From WTFY01 sp026713925 (lineage in GTDB: Bacteria > Pseudomonadota > Gammaproteobacteria > UBA4575), in the NCBI GenBank assembly GCA_963662355.1, contig OY759361.1, positions 186,001-250,000 on the forward strand: a DNA stretch of 64,000 bases. Direction: 5' to 3'. Shown one piece after another: positions 1 through 6,877 of this stretch. A program made the position numbers and the translations under genes. Numbering within the stretch: the stretch's first letter is position 1; every line of letters starts with the position of its first letter. A model generated the notes under the pieces. The model was not told the origin of the DNA. It ran no database searches and worked only from the letters and a program-made list of their open reading frames with translations.

Positions 1-285
1 ACCATTGCGGTAGGATTTGCACTGCTGAGTACCGCACTCATCACCGGGTTCCTGTTTTTGGAAAATATGTTCGAACAGCATGTGGCACACAAGACCATAT
101 TGTCGATCCTGGCGTGGCTGGTGTTTGCACTTCTGTTATGGGGACGCTGGCAGTTCGGATGGCGTGGTTCCATTGCCATGCGCTGGACACTGGGTGGATT
201 CGGATTCCTGATCCTGGCGTATTTGGGCAGCAAATATGTACAGGAATTGATCTTGTACAAGGTAATTACCATCCCTGTGACTTGA
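1..285 (+). CDS. ypjD: YpjD-like cytochrome c assembly family membrane protein, C-terminal fragment
   Basis: The reading frame is open from base 1, so the start lies upstream of the window; 94 codons are visible. The visible part holds three hydrophobic segments, beginning TIAVGFALL, then ILAWLVFALLL and GGFGFLILAYLG, and ends in a short tail. The segment order and the W-RGS-A-RWTL-GF-LL-AYLGSK pattern match the C-terminus of YpjD, a CcsA/HemX-type inner membrane protein. In E. coli ypjD lies directly upstream of the CorB-type gene yfjD, as here. The family is related to heme-handling cytochrome c assembly proteins, but YpjD itself has no settled reaction. The identification rests on a fragment and on synteny. 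Confidence 0.75.
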   Translation, partial: TIAVGFALLSTALITGFLFLENMFEQHVAHKTILSILAWLVFALLLWGRWQFGWRGSIAMRWTLGGFGFLILAYLGSKYVQELILYKVITIPVT

Positions 286-345
286 CAATTCATGCAGCAC
301 AACGGTTAATGTAGGGGTGTTTATTACTGGAGGGTCGCGTAGACC

Positions 346-1623
346 TTGGACGATTATTCGATAGGCACACTGTTTTTGGTGTTGTTTATTTTATTTATCC
401 TCTCAGCATTTTTTTCAGGCTCGGAAACTGCACTGATGGCGCTGGATCGTTATCGGCTGCGTCACATGGCCCATACCGGGCGGCGCGGCGCAATTCAGGC
501 ACAGAAGCTGCTGGAAACACCTGATCGCCTGATCGGACTGATCCTGCTTGGCAACAACGTGGTCAACATACTGATTGCACAGCTGTCTGCCTACATCGGT
601 TATCGCCTCCATGGGGATATAGGGATCGCAGTCGCCACATTCATACTGATCTTTGTAATCCTGATTTTTGCCGAGCTGACACCGAAAACACTTGCTGCAC
701 TGCACGCGGAAAAACTGGCGCTCCCGGCAGCCATAATTTACGTACCCCTGCTTACAGTGGCCTACCCTTTTGTCTGGGTGGTCAACCTGTTTGCAAATTC
801 CCTGTTACGGCTGTTCGGGGTTGATGTCCAGGGCAATCCTCTTACCTCGCTCAGTCATGAAGAATTGCGCACTGTTGTCAATGACGAAAGCACCGCCATA
901 TCAAGCGAGCATCAGCAGATGTTGCTGGGGGTCCTGGACCTGGAAAAGGTTACGGTCGATGACATCATGATTCCAAAACACGAGATTGTCGCCCTTGATC
1001 TGGAGAACGACTGGGAAGAAACTCTCAAGCAGCTGAAAAATATCCCTTATACACGGATTCCTGTCTGCCGGGGCAGCATTGACAACGTCATCGGATTTCT
1101 GCATCTGCGAAAGCTGCTGATCAATATCATTCACAAGGAAATCGAGCGCGAGGATCTTGAGCAGGCACTACGTGAACCGTATTTCATCCCTGAGGGTACA
1201 AACTTAAAAAAACTGCTGTTTGAACTGCAGGACAAAAAACGCCGCTTCAGCCTGGTTGTGGATGAGTTCGGGGACATACAGGGGCTGGTAACACTCGAAG
1301 ATCTGCTGGAGGAAATTGTCGGCGAGTTCACCAATGACCCTGCGACCTATGATGTGGAAATACATCCTCAGCAGGATGGCACCTTCGTCGTGGATGGAGG
1401 CACGCACATACGGGATATCAACAAGGCACTCAACCTGAAACTGCATGACGACGGTCCGAAAACAATCAACGGCCTGATTCTGGAACAGATGGAATCCATT
1501 CCACAGCCCGGTACCAGCGTGCTGATCGACGGTTACCCTATCGAGGTCGTGCAAACACATAAGAATGCAGTGCGCACCGCGAAAATCAGTCCCCGCCTGT
1601 CCAGGCGTGAGGAAGCTGTCTAG
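346..1623 (+). CDS. yfjD: CorB/YfjD-type CNNM and CBS domain transporter-family protein
   Basis: A 425-residue inner membrane protein starting at TTG. Residues 8-160 carry about four membrane segments of the CNNM (DUF21) domain, including SAFFSGSETALMAL and the AELTPKTLA motif. A pair of CBS domains follows (about 200-335, VDDIMIPKHEIVALD and FSLVVDEFGDIQGLVTLEDLLEEIVGE), then a CorC/HlyC C-terminal domain. The family is linked to magnesium or cobalt efflux and resistance. It lies 60 bases behind the ypjD-like gene, the E. coli order ypjD-yfjD. The family is certain; the transported ion is inferred from homologues only. Confidence 0.9.
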   Translation: MDDYSIGTLFLVLFILFILSAFFSGSETALMALDRYRLRHMAHTGRRGAIQAQKLLETPDRLIGLILLGNNVVNILIAQLSAYIGYRLHGDIGIAVATFILIFVILIFAELTPKTLAALHAEKLALPAAIIYVPLLTVAYPFVWVVNLFANSLLRLFGVDVQGNPLTSLSHEELRTVVNDESTAISSEHQQMLLGVLDLEKVTVDDIMIPKHEIVALDLENDWEETLKQLKNIPYTRIPVCRGSIDNVIGFLHLRKLLINIIHKEIEREDLEQALREPYFIPEGTNLKKLLFELQDKKRRFSLVVDEFGDIQGLVTLEDLLEEIVGEFTNDPATYDVEIHPQQDGTFVVDGGTHIRDINKALNLKLHDDGPKTINGLILEQMESIPQPGTSVLIDGYPIEVVQTHKNAVRTAKISPRLSRREEAV

Positions 1624-1786
1624 GCCCCATGCCTGGGCTGTTCTGGCTCAAGCATGCAGGCGGTGGTTTCCGGTAACTCCAATGAAGACTTTCCCGGTAC
1701 TGCAATCAGCAGACCGTACCATGCCAGATCCGGACTCCTGCCCGGACCGGGCAGAGGCGTAAGTGCAGGTCGGCTACAATATTCAT

Positions 1787-3139
1787 ATGGCTAAGGATAC
1801 AAGCTTTGTTTGCACGGAATGTACGGGTCTGTTCACGAAATGGATGGGCCAGTGCCCGGATTGTGGTGCCTGGAACACGATTGAAAAACAGGTGGCCGCC
1901 TTCAGTCAGGGTATGCCTGTTTCATCGGCACATGCCGAGAGTGTCAATGAAATACAAGCCATCAATGAAGTCACTCTGGAAATACAGGACCGCATCCAGA
2001 CCTCCCTTGGAGAATTTGACCGGGTGCTGGGTGGCGGAATCGTGGCCGGTTCGGTGGTGCTGATTGGCGGAAATCCCGGTATTGGCAAATCTACCCTGTT
2101 GCTGCAGGTAATGTGTGCCCTTGGACATCGCCGAACCCTCTATGTTACCGGAGAAGAATCCTTGCAGCAGGTGGCCATGCGTGCCGAACGTCTCGGGTAC
2201 AAGAACTCAGCTCTGCGCGCCATTGCCTCCACTCACCTTGAAGAAATCCTGGCATGCGCTTTACGCGAGCAGCCTGAGATCATGGTTATCGACTCGGTAC
2301 AGGCCCTGGGATCCGAGCAGACGCCATCGGCGGCAGGCTCGATTACGCAGGTGAGAGTGTGTACAAACCGGATCACCCAGTTTGCCAAGCAGACCGATAC
2401 TGCAGTCTTTCTGGTCGGGCATGTCACAAAAGAAGGATCCATTGCAGGACCGCGGATACTGGAGCATGTAGTGGATACAGTGTTGTACTTCGAAGGCGAT
2501 GAGGGTGGTCGTTACCGCATCCTGCGCGCAGTAAAAAACCGCTTCGGAACTGTAAATGAGCTGGGTGTTTTCGCGATGCATGGCACGGGGCTAAAAGGAA
2601 TCAAAAACCCTTCAGCGATATTCCTTTCACAGCGCAGTGACACTGCATGCGGAAGCGTGGTGGCCGTAAGCTGTGAGGCCACACGGCCTTTGCTGCTGGA
2701 AGTGCAGTCACTGGTAGAGGACAGGCCTGCTGCAAATCCGAGGCGGGTTGCCATCGGGATTGAACAAAACCGGTTAGCCATGCTGCTTGCAATTTTGCAC
2801 AGACATGGCGGAGTGGCCATTTATGACAAGGATGTCTTCGTGAACATAGTCGGCGGAGTCCATTTAAAGGAAACGGGTGCTGACCTCGCGATTTCACTTG
2901 CAACCTATTCCAGCTTTAAAAACCGGGCACTGAACCGCGGGCTTGCCGTGTTCGGTGAAATCGGGCTGACGGGTGAGGTCCGTCCGGTATATAACGGCCT
3001 GGCACGTCTCAAGGAAGCCCGGGAACACGGTTTTACACGAGCAATCATACCTGAAGCCAATCAGCCCAAGACCAACCTGCCCGGTCTGGAAGTCATTGCG
3101 ATCAGCCGGCTCAGCCAGGCCATCGAGTATGTCGCCTAG
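1787..3139 (+). CDS. radA: DNA repair protein RadA
   Basis: A 450-residue RecA-like ATPase that promotes branch migration during homologous recombination. The N-terminus holds the C4 zinc finger (Cys9, Cys12, Cys23, Cys26). The Walker A motif GGNPGIGKST follows near residue 105, then the RadA-specific KNRFG motif and a C-terminal Lon-like domain (GGVHLKETGADLAISLA). The start is ATG 1787, giving the usual MAKDTSFVC N-terminus; an upstream in-frame GTG at 1763 would add eight residues not typical of the family. The stop overlaps fdhD by 11 bases, so the two are probably co-transcribed. Confidence 0.95.
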   Translation: MAKDTSFVCTECTGLFTKWMGQCPDCGAWNTIEKQVAAFSQGMPVSSAHAESVNEIQAINEVTLEIQDRIQTSLGEFDRVLGGGIVAGSVVLIGGNPGIGKSTLLLQVMCALGHRRTLYVTGEESLQQVAMRAERLGYKNSALRAIASTHLEEILACALREQPEIMVIDSVQALGSEQTPSAAGSITQVRVCTNRITQFAKQTDTAVFLVGHVTKEGSIAGPRILEHVVDTVLYFEGDEGGRYRILRAVKNRFGTVNELGVFAMHGTGLKGIKNPSAIFLSQRSDTACGSVVAVSCEATRPLLLEVQSLVEDRPAANPRRVAIGIEQNRLAMLLAILHRHGGVAIYDKDVFVNIVGGVHLKETGADLAISLATYSSFKNRALNRGLAVFGEIGLTGEVRPVYNGLARLKEAREHGFTRAIIPEANQPKTNLPGLEVIAISRLSQAIEYVA

Positions 3140-3989
3140 TACAGTGAACATCCCGTATCGCCCACAGATGTCACGTCAGGGACTGGCCCCCACGCATGCG
3201 GTCACGGTTGTTAACCAGTTTCACGAGCACAGGGAGGTGCATGTTGCAGGGGAATCACCGCTTACACTGAAAGTGAACGACCGGGAACTGGTGACCCTAA
3301 TGACCCTGGGCACTCACCCTGAAGAGCTTGCGCTGGGCTATCTGCGCAACCAGCGGCTGCTGGAAAACATTTCAGACATTGCATCCGTCAACGTCGACTG
3401 GGACAGGGAAACAGTGGAAGTCATGACTACTGAAGGCAGGGACATTACCGACTGGGAAGAAAAGCTGAGCAAACGCACCGTCACGTCAGGTTGCGGGCAG
3501 GGGACCGTATTCAGCTGCACCCTGGACAAACTCTATGATGTAAGACTTCCCCAGGTAGCTTTGAAACAGTCGAGAATCTACGATTTGCTCACGGAAATCA
3601 CCCGGTTCAATGAAATTTACAAGCGTGCCGGCGCGGTACATGGCTGTGCACTTTGCCACGACACCGAAATACTCAAATTTGTCGAGGATGTTGGCCGTCA
3701 CAATGCCGCAGATGCCATTTCAGGCTGGATGTGGCTGGAACATGTCACGGGACAGGACAAGGTTTTTTACACCACCGGGCGCTTGACCTCTGAGATGATC
3801 ATGAAATCTGCACATATGGGGATACCGGTACTGTTATCGAGGTCAGGTGTGACACACATGGGCTTAGAACTGGCGAGGGACTTGGGCATTATCATGATCG
3901 CACGTGCCAAGGGGCGAGCGTTCCTTGTATACCATGGTGCGGAACAGATTGAATTCGATGCTCAGCCGAAGCGACCGCCTGCATCCTGA
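3129..3989 (+). CDS. fdhD: FdhD-type sulfurtransferase for formate dehydrogenase
   Basis: A 286-residue protein matching FdhD, which passes sulfur from IscS to the molybdenum cofactor of formate dehydrogenase. Seen: ESPLTLKVN near residue 43, LGTHPEELALGYL, GAVHGCALC, FVEDVGRHNAADA, and the C-terminal TGRLTSEMIMKSA block. The loop that holds CxxC in E. coli reads SGCGQG here, so only Cys122 remains, with the next cysteine at 130; single-Cys variants occur elsewhere in the family. The start is ATG 3129, overlapping the radA stop by 11 bases; an internal ATG at 3168 is the alternative. No formate dehydrogenase genes are in the window. Confidence 0.88.
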   Translation: MSPSTVNIPYRPQMSRQGLAPTHAVTVVNQFHEHREVHVAGESPLTLKVNDRELVTLMTLGTHPEELALGYLRNQRLLENISDIASVNVDWDRETVEVMTTEGRDITDWEEKLSKRTVTSGCGQGTVFSCTLDKLYDVRLPQVALKQSRIYDLLTEITRFNEIYKRAGAVHGCALCHDTEILKFVEDVGRHNAADAISGWMWLEHVTGQDKVFYTTGRLTSEMIMKSAHMGIPVLLSRSGVTHMGLELARDLGIIMIARAKGRAFLVYHGAEQIEFDAQPKRPPAS

Positions 3990-4063
3990 CAGATCCTGCG
4001 CACCTCGACCAGCCAAATCTAGGGCTCCTCTGCCCGTCTTACCGGTACCTGAGAAGGTCTCGC

Positions 4064-4876
4064 CTACTGTGAACCCAATGCCCGGACAAGGGGCTGGACT
4101 GCAAGGCTCGCAAGGAAAAGGAACGTTGCTGTAACGACTATTGACGGACCGGAAGGCGTATCCAGCGCAAGCGAGCCGAATAGACCGCCACTGCATGCGA
4201 CCACTCCGATTACCGCTGCAAGTACTGCCATCTGCTCAGGTGTGCGTGACAGCGACCGCGCGGCAGCGGCCGGAATTACCAAGAGGGCCACAATCAGCAA
4301 TATCCCGACCACTTTCATGCCTGCGGCCACAACACCGGCCATCAGAATCATGTAAATGACCTGGCAGCGCTCAACCGGAGCCCCTTCTGCACGCGCCAGG
4401 TCTTCATGCACGGTAATCGCTACCAGCGGTCGCCACAACGATGCAAGCACCACCAGACAGACAATGCCACCTGTCCACACCATGACAAGATCACTCCAGG
4501 TGACAGCCAGCACGTCACCAAAGAGATAGCTCAGCAATCCATGCCCGTAGACCGGTCCAGAGACTGCCAGTATGACCAGCCCGAGGGCCAGAGAGGAATG
4601 GGATAGCAGCACCAGCAGAGTATCATTCGACAGTTTGACCATTTTTTGCAGGGACAACAGGAACAGAGCTGTCGCAAATGCAATGGCAAACACGCCGACA
4701 ATCAGCTTGATACCGAGTATGGTTCCAAGCGCAATACCAAGCAGTGCAGAATGTGCCATGGTGTCTCCAAAATAAGCCATTCGGCGCCACAGCAAAAAAC
4801 AGCCCAGCGGGCCCGCTACACACCCCACACCGGCTGATACAAGCAATGAACGAATGAAAAAATCATCCAGCATCAT
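4064..4876 (-). CDS. znuB: High-affinity zinc ABC transporter permease ZnuB
   Basis: A 270-residue integral membrane protein of the ABC-3 metal permease family. The N-terminal AGPLGCFLLWRRMAYFGDTMAHSALLGIALG is diagnostic of ZnuB, and seven to eight further hydrophobic segments follow. It moves Zn(II) across the inner membrane using the ATPase encoded just upstream. Two ATG codons stand in tandem (4876 and 4873) behind GGGA; both overlap the end of znuC by 11-14 bases, showing tight translational coupling. The periplasmic binding protein ZnuA is not encoded in this window, so it must lie elsewhere. Confidence 0.93.
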   Translation of the reverse strand: MMLDDFFIRSLLVSAGVGCVAGPLGCFLLWRRMAYFGDTMAHSALLGIALGTILGIKLIVGVFAIAFATALFLLSLQKMVKLSNDTLLVLLSHSSLALGLVILAVSGPVYGHGLLSYLFGDVLAVTWSDLVMVWTGGIVCLVVLASLWRPLVAITVHEDLARAEGAPVERCQVIYMILMAGVVAAGMKVVGILLIVALLVIPAAAARSLSRTPEQMAVLAAVIGVVACSGGLFGSLALDTPSGPSIVVTATFLFLASLAVQPLVRALGSQ

Positions 4877-5663
4877 TGTGTTCCCACGGGCTCCCGGAAC
4901 GCGCATGTGAACCGCCATCAGATGCGGATACCGTTCCAACAAGATCATGTTCATGGTCGTGGGTATGCCGGTAAATTGCGGTGACAATTCCTGCACGGGT
5001 ACTGAACAGGCGCTGGAATGTTTTATCTTTTACGATTTCTTGCGGCACTCCGGTACAGCAGATGTGATGGTTGATGCACACCACCCGGTCGGTTGCCGCC
5101 ATTACGATATGAAGATCGTGGCTCACCATCAGCACACCGCAGCCGCGCCGTGCAACAATGTCCGCAATAAGTGCATACAAATCTGCTTCGCCGATGTAAT
5201 CCACCCCCTGAACAGGTTCGTCGAGCACCAGCAGGTCAGGACTACGCAGCAGTGCCCGTGCCAGTAACACCCGGCGCAGTTCGCCCCCGGAAAGATCGGC
5301 CGCGCTCGCATCGATCAAATACCTAGAACCCGTTTCGTCAAGCGCGGCCTCAACTTCAGTCCGTGAAGGTCTTCGGGTCAGGGCCATCATACGTTCTACG
5401 GAAATCGGCATGGCAGGACCAAATTGCACGTGCTGGGGCACATAGCCCACGCTGACCGATGAATGCCGATAGACAGAGCCGGAATCGGGTGACATCAATC
5501 CAAGCAGCACCCGGACCAGCGTGGTTTTTCCTGCTCCGTTCGGGCCGATCAGGGTTACCACCTCACCCCGCTTAACCCTGATATCCACTTGGTCTAGAAG
5601 CTGGCGGCCTTTTCGACGAACGCAGACACCGCGGACTTCGACCAGCGCACTGTCTGTAGTCAA
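4863..5663 (-). CDS. znuC: Zinc ABC transporter ATP-binding protein ZnuC
   Basis: A 266-residue ABC ATPase. Seen: Walker A GPNGAGKTTL, signature LSGGELRRVLLARALL, Walker B LLVLDEPVQGVDYIGEADLY, and the switch histidine in VSHDLH. DEPVQGVDY is typical of ZnuC rather than of other metal importers. I chose TTG 5663, which overlaps the zur stop as TTGA and places Walker A at the same distance from the start as in E. coli ZnuC. In-frame TTG 5708 and GTG 5699 would add 12-15 residues. It is the middle gene of zur-znuC-znuB. The C-terminus is His-rich (HTHDHEHD), as is common in zinc transport proteins. Confidence 0.92.
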   Translation of the reverse strand: MTTDSALVEVRGVCVRRKGRQLLDQVDIRVKRGEVVTLIGPNGAGKTTLVRVLLGLMSPDSGSVYRHSSVSVGYVPQHVQFGPAMPISVERMMALTRRPSRTEVEAALDETGSRYLIDASAADLSGGELRRVLLARALLRSPDLLVLDEPVQGVDYIGEADLYALIADIVARRGCGVLMVSHDLHIVMAATDRVVCINHHICCTGVPQEIVKDKTFQRLFSTRAGIVTAIYRHTHDHEHDLVGTVSASDGGSHARSGSPWEHNDAG

Positions 5664-6169
5664 GTCTCTGCCCTGTCCGGTGCAGGGGTGCCAGTACACT
5701 CCGGACAAAGTCCAGTGACTTCGATCACTTGGGTATGGGGCTCGAAGCCAGACTGTTCAGCCAGAGTATTGATAGCTGTTTGCATCTGCGTACCCTCGAG
5801 TTCTGCCACCATTTCGCATTGTTCACACACCAGGAAAACGGTCCCTAGATGGCTGCCAGGCCTGCTACATGCCAGATAGGCGTTGCGACTTGCTATGCGG
5901 TGAATAAGGCCGATAGATTCCAAGAACGCGAGTGCACGGTAAATCTGGGCAGGTGCAGGCCTGCGTTTCTTCCAGTCGAACCGCTCCAAGATTTCGTAGG
6001 CGCCCAGCGGACGATGACCGGTAAGTAACAGTTTGAGCACAGCACGACGGTTCTCGGTAAAACGCTCACTGCGATCAAGGCAGGCCGCCTCGGCACGGTC
6101 CATGCTGGCATCAATGCAGACCTGATGGTCATGCAGGCGATGCGGAAAAGGCGGTGTGCTGTCAGCCAT
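5660..6169 (-). CDS. zur: Zinc uptake regulator Zur (Fur family)
   Basis: A 169-residue Fur-family repressor. The N-terminal winged helix (LLTGHRPLGAYEILERFDWKKRRPAPAQIYRALAFLESIGLIHRI) precedes a dimerisation domain with a structural zinc site made of CEQC and CPEC. Heading znuC-znuB identifies it as Zur rather than Fur: with zinc bound it should repress this operon. The start is ATG 6169 (MADSTPP) behind a GGGCGAG stretch; an upstream extension to 6235 lacks family similarity. Two palindromes 105-140 bases upstream fit Zur boxes, so autoregulation is likely. Confidence 0.9.
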   Translation of the reverse strand: MADSTPPFPHRLHDHQVCIDASMDRAEAACLDRSERFTENRRAVLKLLLTGHRPLGAYEILERFDWKKRRPAPAQIYRALAFLESIGLIHRIASRNAYLACSRPGSHLGTVFLVCEQCEMVAELEGTQMQTAINTLAEQSGFEPHTQVIEVTGLCPECTGTPAPDRAET

Positions 6170-6273
6170 TGACTCGCCCTGAAAAGATGCAGGCCAGCAC
6201 GAACGACGAAACACTACCCGGTACTGCCTTGTCACTTGCTAGGTACCGTAGATTCTGCTTCATTTTACATAGA

Positions 6274-6308
6274 TATGATATATTATATCATATATTATAG
6301 TATAACAT
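6274..6308 (-). promoter_or_regulatory. Two adjacent Zur-box-like palindromes upstream of zur-znuCB
   Basis: On the minus strand, 6308-6292 reads ATGTTATACTATAATAT, which differs at one position from the gammaproteobacterial Zur core ATGTTATANTATAACAT as I recall it. Next to it, 6274-6292 is a perfect 9-1-9 inverted repeat (TATGATATATTATATCATA) that matches the same core with two symmetric changes. Their centres are 17 bases apart. TATAAT-like -10 hexamers lie inside, so bound Zur would block the zur promoter. The palindromes are seen directly; the Zur assignment is inferred from motif and position. Confidence 0.72.
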
Positions 6309-6380
6309 GCCATCTAGAATATCGTATTGGCTGCCATACTGTAAACCAGACCCGAGCAAGGAACCTCGGGTGCCTCTGAA

Positions 6381-6719
6381 TCAACTTCCGCCAAATCGAA
6401 ATTTAGCCTCGTTGTGAAACGCGGACGCCATCTGTTCCATCCACGTACCATCTTCGGTCTTGTACTGGCCCGCATACTCGAAGCCGGGTACCTTGCCGTC
6501 CAACTCGGCAAGTCAAGTATCGTCCCCGGGCAAAGACTTACGGAGGCTGGCAGGTTCCTCGTATGTCAGGGGCTTGCCCTCGATCGAAGCACCTAGTTGG
6601 CGAACTTCCAAGATGTCAGATTCATCGCGCCTGAACTGGTAGGCTCGGATCATCGGGGCATTTTGTTAATCTGTGCCTTCAAAATCTGAATCCGGGTTAG
6701 TATCAAAAACCACGTTAAG
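6381..6719 (-). pseudogene. Decayed small gene with in-frame stop codons
   Basis: One minus-strand frame reads protein-like across two stop codons. A first piece LNVVFDTNPDSDFEGTD ends at TAA (6668-6666). Four codons later MIRAYQFRRDESDILEV begins (ATG 6653) and runs 46 residues to TGA (6515-6513). A third piece, from LAELDGKVPGFEYAGQYK to AKFRFGGS, ends at TGA 6383-6381. The codons and charged-residue mix look like former coding sequence. I do not recognise the family. The TGA is followed at once by a 7-bp hairpin (CTTGCCG/CGGCAAG). Two separate stops favour decay over recoding. The extent upstream is uncertain. Confidence 0.5.
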
Positions 6720-6813
6720 TGATTATAATTTCTTACAATCCTCCAAGTTTCCTATCCATCAGCATAATCGATCATTCCGTCAAGAAAAATAAATTAGTAA
6801 ATTTTATATCTGT

Positions 6814-6835
6814 GCAGTATAAATGCAGTACAAAT
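6814..6835. repeat. 11-bp tandem direct repeat in the katG upstream region
   Basis: GCAGTATAAAT (6814-6824) is followed immediately by GCAGTACAAAT (6825-6835), with one mismatch, 43-64 bases before the katG start codon. The first copy holds a TATAAA that could serve as a -10 element. It may be an operator or chance in AT-rich DNA. Confidence 0.5.
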
Positions 6836-6877
6836 TAGCAATTAAAAGACCTGAGAAAATTTTAAGGAGACAATTCC

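Noticed and set aside
1738..1754. CTGCCCG/CGGGCAG inverted repeat before radA as a terminator of the CorB gene
   Set aside because: The stem is perfect but no T-run follows on either strand, so it may be chance or an mRNA structure.
1775..1789. TACAAT just before the radA ATG as a -10 of a leaderless transcript
   Set aside because: No -35 at the right distance and no independent sign of leaderless starts.
6513..6515. Selenocysteine codon in the decayed gene
   Set aside because: The hairpin loop begins only seven bases after the TGA, too close for a usual bacterial SECIS. A second in-frame stop lies upstream, and no redox motif surrounds the site. Kept only as a point to check.
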